The position numbers and the translations under genes are program-made. This document shows positions 8,741-17,687 of a DNA stretch of 64,000 bases, piece after piece. The notes under the pieces are model-generated. The model was not told the origin of the DNA. It worked only from the letters and a program-made list of their open reading frames with translations, and made no database searches. The stretch is taken from assembly GCA_040220855.1 (NCBI GenBank), contig JAVJVZ010000043.1, positions 159,596 through 223,595 of the forward strand. The letters are read 5' to 3'. Each line of letters starts with the position of its first letter. Positions within the stretch are counted from its first letter, which is position 1. The DNA is from JACKNG01 sp040220855 (GTDB lineage: Bacteria > Pseudomonadota > Gammaproteobacteria > Ga0077536).

Positions 8741-9671
8741 GAACGGCGGCCGCGGCGCGCTTGAACGCGGCGAGGCGCTCGAAATAGTTCGCCGTGGTCT
8801 TCGGCATCGGCACGCGCGCAAACGCAATCCATTCGATAAGGCGCTTGCCCTCGCGCACGAGTTGCACGCCCTGCTCGCCCATGCGGCGCAGTTCGTCGGT
8901 GGCGCCACGCTCGGCGACGAAGCCGGACAGGTGGTCGCCGGCAACGACGAAGGCCGGCCATACCTTGAAGATGGCGGGATCGGTCTTGATGGTCTCGCTC
9001 TCGTTCTTCGCTGCGCGGGAATAGTCCTCGATCAGTGCCGGCACGGCGGCGAAGCCCGCGAGCCCCGTGAAAGTCTCGAGCATGCGCGCGCTGATGCTGT
9101 CGATGGCCGACATGGTCAGCGCAATCTTGATGTAGCGCGATTCGTAGAAATCGGCGACCGGCATGTAGAAGACCTTGAGCGGTTCACCCCACAGTTCGTC
9201 GAGCCCTTCCTCGCCGCTGTAATGCTTGACCTGCTTGCCCAGGTCGAACGCTTCGAGGAAACAGGACTCGCATTCGAGCATCAGTTCGTTGGCGGGCGTG
9301 ATCTCGATGCCGCGGCGATTGAGCTCGAAGATCATGGTGAAGATGTCGGAGCCACGGTTGAGCAGCGCCCCGGCGAGCATCGCGGCATTGACGCGCTTGC
9401 GCTCCGGGTCGCTCTCGGACTCGTAGGCGCGCCGCGCCTCGGGCAGGTTGTAGCCGGGGGTATTGATGCCCGGTTCGGTATGGTGGAAGACGCGCTTGGT
9501 GAGCTGGTCGATGAGTTCGCGGCGCGCCGAGGCCTGGTCATGCGGCACGTCGTAGCGACGGATCCAGTGGCCGTCGTAGAAGACGCAGGCCTTGCCATCG
9601 ATGTCGCGCTGGGTACCGTTCGGAATCGCCTCGCCGTCGTCGGCGACCGGGCTGCGCTGGGGATCGTTCAT
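8730..9671 (-). CDS. conserved hypothetical protein coupled to the FAD oxidase
   Basis: 313-residue soluble protein that I do not recognise. No signal peptide or membrane helix. Visible features: an N-terminal FYDGHWIRRYDVPHD segment, INTPGYNLPEARRAYE, a mostly helical middle with LLNRGSDIFTMIFELNRRGIEI and CESCFLEAFDLGKQVKHY (two nearby cysteines), and a basic C-terminus. Real coding is supported by uniform codon-position GC bias, ATG 9671 and the 11-base overlap with the downstream flavin oxidase, pointing to a shared function. An accessory or substrate-binding role is possible but unproven. Confidence 0.7.
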   Translation of the reverse strand: MNDPQRSPVADDGEAIPNGTQRDIDGKACVFYDGHWIRRYDVPHDQASARRELIDQLTKRVFHHTEPGINTPGYNLPEARRAYESESDPERKRVNAAMLAGALLNRGSDIFTMIFELNRRGIEITPANELMLECESCFLEAFDLGKQVKHYSGEEGLDELWGEPLKVFYMPVADFYESRYIKIALTMSAIDSISARMLETFTGLAGFAAVPALIEDYSRAAKNESETIKTDPAIFKVWPAFVVAGDHLSGFVAERGATDELRRMGEQGVQLVREGKRLIEWIAFARVPMPKTTANYFERLAAFKRAAAAVRAA

Positions 9672-9862
9672 CGCGGGGTCATCGCGGAGAGTGTCGCAGG
9701 GGCGCACGGGACCCGGGGTAACGGGTCGCGGGGTGGCCGGGCCGGAACCAGGAAGCCAACATGGGCGCGTACTATACGCCCTCCCCCGCCCCGGCAAAAC
9801 CGCCCTCCCCCGGGTGCCGCAACAATCTTTGACAATCGTCAGCCACGCCGCCGCGGCTGCAC

Positions 9863-11494
9863 TCAGGCATCCGGAAAGCGGTATTCGGCAAAGCGTTCGC
9901 GTAACGTCAGCTTGCTGACCTTGCCCGTCGCCGTATGCGGCAGATCGTCGACGAAGACGACGTCGTTGGGAATCCACCAGCGCGCCACGCGCCCCTCGAA
10001 GGCGGCGAGCAGCTCGCTTGCCAGGGCATCGCCGGCGCTGTCACTGACGACGACCAGCAGCGGGCGTTCCTGCCACTTCGGGTGCGGCATGCCGATGACC
10101 GCCGCCTCGCGCACCGCCGGGTGTGACATGGCGACGTTCTCGAGGTCGATCGAGCTGATCCATTCACCGCCGGACTTGATCACGTCCTTGGTGCGATCGG
10201 TGATCTTGACGTAACCGTCGGGGTCGATCATGGCGACGTCGCCGGTGTCGAACCAACCGTCACCGTGCGCCGCGGACGGCTCGTCGAGACGGTAGTAGTC
10301 GCTGCAGATCCACGGCCCGCGCACCTGCAGGGCGCCGAAGCTGCGGCCGTCCCAGGGCTGTTCGACGCCGTCCTCGTCGACGATGCGCAGTTCCACCCCG
10401 GGCAACGGCCGTCCCTGCTTGACGACGTGCGCGCGCAGCGCCTCGCCATCGAGCTCGACGGTGCGCGCATTGGGGCGGTTGACGGTGCCGACCGGGCTCA
10501 TCTCGGTCATACCCCAGCCGTGCAGCACCGTGACGTCATAGTTGTCACGAAATTCCTCGATCATCGACAGCGGACAGGCCGAGCCGCCGATCACGGTACG
10601 GTTGAGCGGGGCGAGATTGCGTCCGCTGCGACGCAGGTAGTCGAGCACCGGCAGCCACACCGTCGGCACGCCACCGGCGATCGTCACGCCCTCTTCGTTG
10701 ATGAGGTCGACGAGCGTTTCCGGCTGGCTCAGGCTCGGCCCCGGGAAGACCAGTTTCGCGCCGACCATCATCGCCGCGTAGGGGTACCCCCAGGCGTTGA
10801 CATGGAACATCGGCACGATCGGCAGCACCGCGTCGAGCGCTGACAGGCAGGCGGCGTCCGGCAGCGCCATGGCATAGGTATGCAGCACCGTGCTGCGGTG
10901 ACTGTAGAGCACGCCCTTGGGGTGGCCGGTGGTGCCGGACGTGTAGCACAGGCTGCTCGCGGTGCGCTCGTCGAACTCGGGCCATTCGCAAGCTTCCGAC
11001 TCGGCGGCGAGCAGCGTTTCGTAGCACGCCAGGTTGGGCAGGCTCGACGCCGGCATGTGCGACTCGGCCGTCATCGCCACGTAGCCCTTGACCCGCGGGC
11101 ACTCGGCGGCGACGGCCTCGAGCAACGGGGCGAAGGCGACGTCGAAGAAAATCCATTCGTCTTCGGCGTGGTTGATGATGTAGGCGAGCTGCTCGGCAAA
11201 CAGGCGCGGGTTGATGGTATGCAGTACGCGCCCACTGCAGGACACGCCGTAGTAGAGCTCGAGATGACGGAAATCGTTCCAGGCCAGCGTCGCGATGCGC
11301 GCATCGGGTGCAGCGCCGAGGCGCTCGAGGAGGTTGCTGACGCGACGCGCACGGGCGAGGCTGTCGGCGAATGTATAGCGGTGCCGCGCATGATCGGCAG
11401 TGACCGACACGATCTCGCGGGTCGCATGGTTGCGTTCGGCGTGCCGTGCGATGTGCGTGAGCAGCAGCGGCGTATCCATCATGAGTCCGAGCAT
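9863..11494 (-). CDS. long-chain/medium-chain acyl-CoA ligase (AMP-binding family)
   Basis: 543-residue acyl-CoA synthetase activating a fatty acid with ATP and CoA. The P-loop-like LCYTSGTTGHPKGVLYSHRS near residue 180, GWGMTEMSP, GWFDTGDVAMIDPDGY, the hinge ITDRTKDVIKSGGEWIS and the C-terminal catalytic lysine in TATGKVSKL are all intact. Belongs to the cytosolic long-chain group rather than acetyl-CoA synthetases. A 190-bp gap separates it from the downstream unknown gene, so co-transcription is uncertain. Confidence 0.93.
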   Translation of the reverse strand: MLGLMMDTPLLLTHIARHAERNHATREIVSVTADHARHRYTFADSLARARRVSNLLERLGAAPDARIATLAWNDFRHLELYYGVSCSGRVLHTINPRLFAEQLAYIINHAEDEWIFFDVAFAPLLEAVAAECPRVKGYVAMTAESHMPASSLPNLACYETLLAAESEACEWPEFDERTASSLCYTSGTTGHPKGVLYSHRSTVLHTYAMALPDAACLSALDAVLPIVPMFHVNAWGYPYAAMMVGAKLVFPGPSLSQPETLVDLINEEGVTIAGGVPTVWLPVLDYLRRSGRNLAPLNRTVIGGSACPLSMIEEFRDNYDVTVLHGWGMTEMSPVGTVNRPNARTVELDGEALRAHVVKQGRPLPGVELRIVDEDGVEQPWDGRSFGALQVRGPWICSDYYRLDEPSAAHGDGWFDTGDVAMIDPDGYVKITDRTKDVIKSGGEWISSIDLENVAMSHPAVREAAVIGMPHPKWQERPLLVVVSDSAGDALASELLAAFEGRVARWWIPNDVVFVDDLPHTATGKVSKLTLRERFAEYRFPDA

Positions 11495-11610
11495 GGGCGG
11501 GGCTCCGGTCGGTTTGGCGCAGTGTGGGATGCCGGATTCTACCGGCCCGCGTGCGCGCGCGGCAGCACCCGGTTCCGGCGCCTCAGGGGGGCGTGCTAAC
11601 CTCCGCGGCC

Positions 11611-12657
11611 ATGATCACCCGCATCACCCTGCCGCGACCCGATGACTGGCACGTCCACCTGCGCGACGGCGCCCTGCTCGAGGCCGTGGTGGCCGATACC
11701 GCACGGCACTTCGCGCGCGCTATCGTGATGCCCAACCTCAAGCCGCCGGTCACCGACAGCGCCGCTGCGCGCGCCTACCGCGGGCGAATCCGTGCGGCCG
11801 TGCCGGCCGGATGCGACTTCGAACCGCTGATGACCGCCTACCTCACCGACCTCACCGATGCCGCCGACCTGCTCGAGGGCTACCGCGACGGCGTGTTCGC
11901 CGCGGCCAAGCTCTATCCGGCCGGCGCCACCACCAACTCCGACGCCGGCGTGAGCGATGTCGCGCGTATCGACGACGTGCTGGCCGCGATGGCCGAAGGC
12001 GGCATGCCGCTGCTGGTGCACGGCGAGGTGGTCGATGCCGATATCGATGTCTTCGATCGCGAAGCGGTGTTCATCGAGCGCGTGCTCGCGCCGCTGCGCG
12101 CGCGGCACCCGCTTCTGCGCGTGGTGCTCGAGCACATCACCACCGCCGATGCCGTCGACTACGTGCGCGCGGCCGATGCGGCCCTGCTCGGCGCCACCAT
12201 CACGCCGCATCATCTCGCCATCAACCGTAACGCGATGTTCCAGGGCGGCTTCCGCCCGCACATGTACTGTCTGCCAGTCGCCAAGCGCGAGCATCACCGC
12301 GCCGCGCTGGTCACCGCCGCTTGTTCCGGGGACGCGCATTTCTTCCTCGGTACCGATTCGGCGCCGCATACCGTCGCAAACAAGGAAACCGCCTGTGGCT
12401 GTGCCGGCATCTACAACAGTCCCACTGCACTCGCGACGTATCTCGCGGTGTTCGAAGAAGCCGGCGCGCTCGAACACTTCGAGGCCTTCGCCTGCCGCAG
12501 CGGTCCGGCCTTCTACGGCCAGCCGGTCAACACGCAGACGATCACGCTGGAGCGTACCGAGGCGACGGTGGCGAGCGGCGTACGCCATACCGGAGAAGGC
12601 GACGTGTGCGTGTTCGCACCGCCGCTGCCACTGCACTGGCATCCCGTTGCGGCATGA
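11611..12657 (+). CDS. pyrC: dihydroorotase (class II)
   Basis: 348-residue zinc amidohydrolase closing carbamoyl-aspartate to dihydroorotate in pyrimidine synthesis. Metal and catalytic residues are all in place: His14 and His16 in DWHVHLRDG, the carbamylated Lys100 in AAAKLYPAGATTNS, His137 in VHGEV, His175 in EHITT and Asp249 in GTDSAPH. Length equals E. coli PyrC. ATG 11611 is where homology begins. Its TGA overlaps the bioA ATG (ATGA), starting a run of overlapping genes. Confidence 0.97.
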   Translation: MITRITLPRPDDWHVHLRDGALLEAVVADTARHFARAIVMPNLKPPVTDSAAARAYRGRIRAAVPAGCDFEPLMTAYLTDLTDAADLLEGYRDGVFAAAKLYPAGATTNSDAGVSDVARIDDVLAAMAEGGMPLLVHGEVVDADIDVFDREAVFIERVLAPLRARHPLLRVVLEHITTADAVDYVRAADAALLGATITPHHLAINRNAMFQGGFRPHMYCLPVAKREHHRAALVTAACSGDAHFFLGTDSAPHTVANKETACGCAGIYNSPTALATYLAVFEEAGALEHFEAFACRSGPAFYGQPVNTQTITLERTEATVASGVRHTGEGDVCVFAPPLPLHWHPVAA

Positions 12658-13952
12658 GTGACACGCCGCCCTGGCTCGCCTATGACCGCGAGCACGTCTG
12701 GCACCCCTACTCGACGCTGATCGACCCGCCACCGGTGTTCCCGGTGACCGCCGCAGCCGGCTGCCGGCTGCGTCTCGCCGACGGCCGCGAGCTCATCGAC
12801 GGCATGGCTTCGTGGTGGTCGGTCATCCACGGCTATAACCATCCGCGCCTCAACGCGGCGGTGAGCAGCCAGCTCGGGCAGTTTGCGCACGTCATGTTCG
12901 GCGGCCTCACTCACGAGCCCGCGACCACCCTTGCGCGCACGCTGGTCGAGATCACGCCGCCGGGGCTCGACTACGTATTCCTCGCCGATTCCGGCTCTGT
13001 TGCGGTCGAAGTCGCGATCAAGATGGCGTTGCAGTACCGCGCCGCGCGCGGCGAGAGCGGGCGCACCCGTCTGCTGACCCTGCGCGGCGGCTACCACGGC
13101 GACACTTTCGGTGCCATGGCGGTGTGCGACCCGGTCACCGGCATGCACGGCCTGTTCCGCGGCGTGCTGCCGGAGCACGTCTTCGTGCCGCGTCCGGCGG
13201 TGCGTTTCGGCGCGCCGTGGGATGCCTCCGATCTCGTTCCGCTCGCTGCGGCTATCGAAGCGCACCGCGACGAACTCGCCGCCGTCATCCTCGAACCGGT
13301 GGTGCAGGGCGCCGGCGGCATGTGGTTCTATCACCCGGAGTACCTCGCCGGCGTGCGCCGCCTGTGCGACGAACACGGCCTGCTGCTGATTGCCGACGAG
13401 ATCGCGACCGGTTTCGCGCGCAGCGGCGAATTGTTCGCCTGCAACCATGCCGGCATCGCGCCCGATATCCTGTGTCTCGGCAAGGGGCTCACCGGCGGCT
13501 ACATGACGCTCGCCGCGACGCTCGCCAACGCCGAAGTCGCCATGACCTTGTGCGGCAACGAGCCCGGCGTGTTCATGCACGGTCCGACGTTCATGGGCAA
13601 TGCGCTCGCCTGCGCCTGCGCGCAGGCGAGCATCGACCTTCTGCTCGAAGGCGACTGGCGCGGTGACATTGCGCGCATCGGACGGGCGCTCGAGGCGGGC
13701 CTGGCCCCGTGCCGCACGCTCCCCGGCGTTGTCGACGTGCGCACCCTCGGCGCAATCGGCGTGGTCGAGCTCGAGACGCCGATCGACATGCGCATGGCGG
13801 CACCGGCGTTCGTCGAGCGCGGCGTGTGGGTGCGCCCGTTCGGGCGTCTCGTCTACGTCATGCCGCCCTACGTGATCAGCGACGCCGAGACAGCGCAGCT
13901 CGCCGCGGCCATCGGCGAGGTCGTCGCCCTGCATGCGGAGAACGCGAGATGA
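12654..13952 (+). CDS. bioA: adenosylmethionine-8-amino-7-oxononanoate aminotransferase
   Basis: 432-residue PLP enzyme transferring the SAM amino group to KAPA in biotin synthesis. Opening HVWHPYSTLIDP, DGMASWWSVIHGYNHP and the PLP lysine Lys277 in CLGKGLTGGY (Lys274 in E. coli) are diagnostic of BioA over other class III aminotransferases. ATG 12654 overlaps the pyrC stop by 4 bases. Other bio genes are not in the window, so bioA has left the usual bio cluster. Confidence 0.95.
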   Translation: MSDTPPWLAYDREHVWHPYSTLIDPPPVFPVTAAAGCRLRLADGRELIDGMASWWSVIHGYNHPRLNAAVSSQLGQFAHVMFGGLTHEPATTLARTLVEITPPGLDYVFLADSGSVAVEVAIKMALQYRAARGESGRTRLLTLRGGYHGDTFGAMAVCDPVTGMHGLFRGVLPEHVFVPRPAVRFGAPWDASDLVPLAAAIEAHRDELAAVILEPVVQGAGGMWFYHPEYLAGVRRLCDEHGLLLIADEIATGFARSGELFACNHAGIAPDILCLGKGLTGGYMTLAATLANAEVAMTLCGNEPGVFMHGPTFMGNALACACAQASIDLLLEGDWRGDIARIGRALEAGLAPCRTLPGVVDVRTLGAIGVVELETPIDMRMAAPAFVERGVWVRPFGRLVYVMPPYVISDAETAQLAAAIGEVVALHAENAR

Positions 13953-14485
13953 ACGAGGACAGCCTGCCCGGCTTCGACGACGACGTCATACGCGCCATGG
14001 CGCGCTGGCCAGACGTGCCGCAATGCTTCGGCTGGCTCGGGCTCGATCGTCGCGGCGGCTGGCGCATCCGCGGTGAAACCATCACGCATGCCCGCGCAGT
14101 GGCCTTCCTCGGGCGGCACTATCGCGGTGACGAGAACGGCCGCTGGTACGTGCAGAACGGCCCCCAGCAGGTGTTCGTCGATCTCGACTACACCCCGTGG
14201 GTCTATCGCTACGACACACATGCCGGTTTCGTCACGCATACCGGCATACGCTGCACGGCGCTCACCGGCGCCTGTCTCGACGACGAGGGCAACCTGCTCG
14301 TTGCCACGAGCCTCGGTATCGGCATTGTCGACGATCGCGATCTCGCGGCCTGCGAAGCATTGCTCGAACTTCGTGGTGACGTCGCCATCGCGCTCACCTG
14401 GGGCGGCACGCGGCACGTGCTGGAGAGCGTCGCGCGCGACGCCGTCCCTGGCCGCTACGGCTTCGTGCCGACACCACGCGCTTGA
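13949..14485 (+). CDS. conserved proteobacterial protein of unknown function (DUF2946-like)
   Basis: 178-residue soluble protein. It resembles a small family of unknown function in beta- and gammaproteobacteria recognised by VPQCFGWLGLDRRGGWRI near residue 25, FLGRHYRGDENGRWYVQNGPQQVFVDLDYTPWVYR near 60-95 and a C-terminal WGG-T segment; I am unsure of the exact Pfam number (DUF2944 or DUF2946). No signal peptide. Its ATG overlaps bioA's stop (ATGA) and its stop overlaps the next start, so it is translated as part of the pyrC-bioA run. Confidence 0.75.
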   Translation: MNEDSLPGFDDDVIRAMARWPDVPQCFGWLGLDRRGGWRIRGETITHARAVAFLGRHYRGDENGRWYVQNGPQQVFVDLDYTPWVYRYDTHAGFVTHTGIRCTALTGACLDDEGNLLVATSLGIGIVDDRDLAACEALLELRGDVAIALTWGGTRHVLESVARDAVPGRYGFVPTPRA

Positions 14486-15183
14486 GCGCGAAGTCGTCGT
14501 CGGCTGCGCCCCCGGGAGACCCGCTCGCTGCGCACGGGGCGCGCGCGACAGCGGCACTCGTCGCGCTGGGAACGTGGGCGGCGCTGTGGCAGTTCGTCAG
14601 TGGCGCCGATGCCGCCGCCCGTGCCGCCTACGCATTCGGCGTGGTGCCCTCGGTGCTGACCCTGCGCGCACGCCTGCCACTCGAACTCGACCTGTTGCCC
14701 GCGCCACTCACCCTGCTCACCGCCGTGTTCCCGCAGGCGGGCCTGTTGCCGGCCACCGCCGCCCTGCTGATGCTCGTCCTGTACGGACCACACGTGGAGG
14801 GTGCGCTCGGCTGGCGGCGCTACCTCGTGTTCTACTTCGGTTGCGCCATCCTCGCCGCGCTCGCCGAGGTGCTCGCTGCGCCGGGCGGGCGCTTCCCGGT
14901 CATCGGCGCCGGTGGTGCCGTCAGCGGGGTGGTCGTGGCGAGCCTGCTCCTGCTGCCACGGCGCCGCATCGCACTGCCAGCGGGGACAGGCATCGCGACC
15001 GGCGTGCTCGCCGCTACGTGGTTCGTCTTTGCCGTCTTCGCCGCTCCGGGAAGCGCCGCGACACGGCCCGGTCTCGGCTGGCCGGCGTGCGTCGGCGGCG
15101 CGCTCGGCGGCATCATCCTGGTGCTGTTTCTCAAGCGGCGCGAAGTGCCGCTGCTCGCCGCCGAGAGGCCGTCGCGGCGGTGA
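14482..15183 (+). CDS. rhomboid-family membrane protein lacking catalytic residues
   Basis: 233-residue protein with about six hydrophobic helices in rhomboid order. The fold is recognisable from GPHVEGALGWRRYLVFYFGCAILAALA near residues 102-128 and IGAGGAVSGVVVASLLLLPRRRI near 141-163, which aligns with the active-site GxSG helix. The catalytic Ser is Gly144 and the catalytic His position (WAHIGG in active members) is Cys203 in WPACVGG; the upstream His/Asn loop motif is also gone. It should be proteolytically dead, like iRhom/derlin-type relatives. TTG start overlaps the preceding stop (TTGA), and its stop overlaps the next GTG. Confidence 0.75.
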   Translation: MSAKSSSAAPPGDPLAAHGARATAALVALGTWAALWQFVSGADAAARAAYAFGVVPSVLTLRARLPLELDLLPAPLTLLTAVFPQAGLLPATAALLMLVLYGPHVEGALGWRRYLVFYFGCAILAALAEVLAAPGGRFPVIGAGGAVSGVVVASLLLLPRRRIALPAGTGIATGVLAATWFVFAVFAAPGSAATRPGLGWPACVGGALGGIILVLFLKRREVPLLAAERPSRR

Positions 15184-16556
15184 TTGCGGCGAGCTTCGCG
15201 CTCTACCTGGGGCTGATCGGCATCATCGGCGTGCTCGCCTGGCGGCGTACCCGCGACATCGCCGACTACCTGCTCGGCGGGCGCCGCATCGGCGCCGCCG
15301 TCGCGGCGCTCTCGGCCGGCGCCTCCGACATGAGCGGCTGGCTGCTCCTCGGCCTGCCCGGGCTCGCCGTGCTCATGCCGGGCACGGCCGCGTGGACCGC
15401 CGCCGGGCTGCTCGCCGGCACCTGGTGCAACTGGCGTTTCGTCGCCCGCCCCCTGCGCGAAGCCAGCGCGGCGCTCGGCGCCCTCACCGTGCCGGGCTAC
15501 TTCGCGGCGCGCTTTCCGGCACACGGGCGCTGGCTGCGGGCATTGACCGCGCTGACCATCGTCGCCTTCTTCCTGCTCTACACGAGCGCCGGCCTCGTCG
15601 CCGGCGGCAAGCTGTTCAACAGCGTGTTCGCTATCCCCTACGCGCCGGCGGTGGTGCTCGGCGCACTCGTGATTGTCATTTACACGCTGTTCGGGGGCTT
15701 TCTCGCTGTGGCGTGGACGGACGCCCTGCAGGCTTTGATGATGAGTGCCGCACTGCTCGCGGTGAGCGTGCTGCTGTGGACGAGCGACGGCGCGGCCACC
15801 CCGCTCCCCGCAGCAGCGCCCGCACCAGGCCCGCTCGCGGCGCTGTCCGCCCTTGCCTGGGGACTCGGCTACTGCGGGCAGCCGCATATTCTCGCCCGCT
15901 TCATGGCCCTCGCCGACCCGGCCCGTGCGGTCGTTGCGCGTCGCATTGCCGTGAGCTGGACCGCGCTCGGCCTGGTCACCGCGGTCGCCATCGGCATCGC
16001 CGGGGCGGGCCTCGCCGGGGTCGCCGCCGATCCCGAGCGCGTCTTCATCCTCGCCGTGGAAGCCGAGCTCGCTCCGTGGCTCGCCGGTGGCTGCCTCGCG
16101 GCGATTCTCGCCGCCATCATGAGCACCGCCGATTCGCAATTGCTGGTCACGGCGGCGGCCCTCGCCGAGGACCTGTTGCCCCTCGCCCGCAGTCCCCGCG
16201 ACGCCGCCGCGCGCCTGCGCGCCGGCCGCCTGGCCGTCGCCGTGGTGGCAGCCTGTGCCGTACTGGTAGCACTCGATCCGCGGGCCGGCGTGTTCGACCT
16301 CGTCGCGCGCGCCTGGGCCGGCTTCGGCGCGACGCTCGGACCGGCGCTGCTGGTGGCGCTGTACCGTGACGATGCCTCTGGCGCCGGTGCGCTCGCCGGC
16401 ATGACGGCCGGCGCGCTGGTGGTGCTCGGCTGGCCCTGGCTGCCGCACGGCGGCTTCGGCGTCTACGAACTGTTGCCCGCGTTCGTCGCCGCCTGCGCCC
16501 TCAACCTCGTCGTCAATCACTACGTCGCCGGTGCGCACGGCAAGCGCAGGCCCTAG
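15180..16556 (+). CDS. sodium:solute symporter (SSS/PutP-like)
   Basis: 458-residue integral membrane protein with about 12 helices. N-terminal IADYLLGGRRIGAAVAALSAGASDMSGWLLLGLPG (residues 24-60) is the sodium/substrate-binding helix region of PutP-like symporters, followed by TVPGYFAARFP and GGFLAVAWTDALQALMM. Homology to PutP suggests proline or another organic solute; substrate is not certain. Start is GTG 15180, overlapping the rhomboid-like stop by 4 bases (GTGA); a much longer open frame upstream is shadow. Confidence 0.85.
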   Translation: MIAASFALYLGLIGIIGVLAWRRTRDIADYLLGGRRIGAAVAALSAGASDMSGWLLLGLPGLAVLMPGTAAWTAAGLLAGTWCNWRFVARPLREASAALGALTVPGYFAARFPAHGRWLRALTALTIVAFFLLYTSAGLVAGGKLFNSVFAIPYAPAVVLGALVIVIYTLFGGFLAVAWTDALQALMMSAALLAVSVLLWTSDGAATPLPAAAPAPGPLAALSALAWGLGYCGQPHILARFMALADPARAVVARRIAVSWTALGLVTAVAIGIAGAGLAGVAADPERVFILAVEAELAPWLAGGCLAAILAAIMSTADSQLLVTAAALAEDLLPLARSPRDAAARLRAGRLAVAVVAACAVLVALDPRAGVFDLVARAWAGFGATLGPALLVALYRDDASGAGALAGMTAGALVVLGWPWLPHGGFGVYELLPAFVAACALNLVVNHYVAGAHGKRRP

Positions 16557-16565
16557 AATCGCCGC

Positions 16566-16880
16566 ATGAAAGAAGTCTCGTTGATCGCCTGGCCGGCTGC
16601 CGACGGCATCCCCGATGCGACCCGGGTAAGCGACAAGATGGCCGCGCGTGGCTACGCGGTAACCCGCTATACCTATCCCGCGGGAGCCGATTTCCCACCG
16701 CATTCCCATCCGTGGGACAAGTGCAGCAGCGTGCTCGAGGGTCGCTTCGAGATCGTCGTCGGCGACACTTCCTATGTGCTCGCCCGCGGCGACCTGTTGT
16801 TCATTCCGGCCGGTGTGGTACACGCCGCACGCGTACTCGGAGACGTTGCGGTCACCAGCCTCGACGGCGTGAAGCGCTGA
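16566..16880 (+). CDS. cupin domain protein
   Basis: 104-residue single-domain cupin. Motif 1 is FPPHSHPWDKCSSVLEGRFEI (His-x-His, with a later Glu and Gly) near residue 43-62 and motif 2 is GDLLFIPAGVVHAARV near 80-95, so the usual metal ligands are present. It could bind a metal and act as a small isomerase/dioxygenase or sensor; function cannot be told. Only 9 bases separate it from the symporter gene, suggesting co-transcription. Confidence 0.85.
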   Translation: MKEVSLIAWPAADGIPDATRVSDKMAARGYAVTRYTYPAGADFPPHSHPWDKCSSVLEGRFEIVVGDTSYVLARGDLLFIPAGVVHAARVLGDVAVTSLDGVKR

Positions 16881-16897
16881 CCCGGCGTCCGGCCGGC

Positions 16898-17602
16898 GTG
16901 TCTGTCCCGGTCCGCCGCGCCAGCGCCGCGGCGGCGATCGATGGTCCGACAGCGCGACGGCTGGCATCGCGCCGTTGGGCGGGCAACCCCCGACAGACGC
17001 CGGGTGCGCTGCTGCTCGCGCTGTTCGCCTTGCTCTCCGGCGGCTGCGACGACTCCGCGCCGACGTTGCCGCGGCTGGCAACGGACGCCGTGGTGCTCGC
17101 CTTCGGCGACAGCCTCACGCGCGGCACCGGCGCGCCGCGTGGTGCGGGCTATCCCGAGGTGCTCGCCCGGTTGATCGATCGGCAGGTCGTGAACGCCGGG
17201 GTGCCGGGCGAGATCAGCGCGGACGGCCGCCGGCGCCTTGGCGGCGTGCTCGATCGCGTCGTTCCCGACCTGCTCATCCTGTGCCACGGCGGCAATGACC
17301 TGCTGCGGCGACACCCGCCCGCGGCCACGCGCGACAACCTGGCAGCAATGATTGCGCTCGCGCGCGAGCGCGGCATCGCCGTACTCCTGCTCGGCGTACC
17401 GGCGCCGGGGCTCGTGCTGGACACCGCGGCGCTCTACCACGACGTCGCGATGACGACCGCCACGCCGCTCGAGGACACGGCCATTGCCGAAATCCTCGGC
17501 ACGGCCGAGTGGAAGGCGGATCCGGTGCATCCCAACGCCACCGGCTACCGGGTGCTCGCCGAGCGCGTGCGCGCCGCCCTCGCCGCGCACGGCGCTTTGT
17601 GA
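16898..17602 (+). CDS. GDSL/SGNH-family esterase, probable lipoprotein (TesA-like)
   Basis: About 234-residue SGNH hydrolase. Block I AFGDSLTRGTGA (nucleophile Ser), block II NAGVPGE, block III GGNDLL and block V DPVHPNATGY (catalytic Asp and His) are all intact. A hydrophobic stretch ending LLSGGCDDS is a lipobox, so the mature enzyme is probably lipid-anchored; the +2 Asp would favour inner-membrane retention. The start is uncertain: GTG 16898 is the only standard start before the hydrophobic stretch that does not overlap the cupin, giving an unusually long basic lead. Activity is probably esterase, thioesterase or lysophospholipase. Confidence 0.8.
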   Translation: MSVPVRRASAAAAIDGPTARRLASRRWAGNPRQTPGALLLALFALLSGGCDDSAPTLPRLATDAVVLAFGDSLTRGTGAPRGAGYPEVLARLIDRQVVNAGVPGEISADGRRRLGGVLDRVVPDLLILCHGGNDLLRRHPPAATRDNLAAMIALARERGIAVLLLGVPAPGLVLDTAALYHDVAMTTATPLEDTAIAEILGTAEWKADPVHPNATGYRVLAERVRAALAAHGAL

Positions 17603-17687
17603 GCCCCCTGCACTTGGCGACACGGATGTGGGAACATGGCGCCGCGCTACGCGCAACCCGACCCACCGCCACATCCGGAAGCTCTCA

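Noticed and set aside
7328..8944. FAD oxidase starting upstream at 8944
   Set aside because: The 68-codon extension lies wholly within the upstream gene's coding sequence and has no homology; GTG 8740 gives the family's usual N-terminus.
14832..17081. A 749-codon open frame on the - strand
   Set aside because: Antisense to the rhomboid-like, symporter and cupin genes; composition is Arg/Gly/Ala-rich with no family signal.
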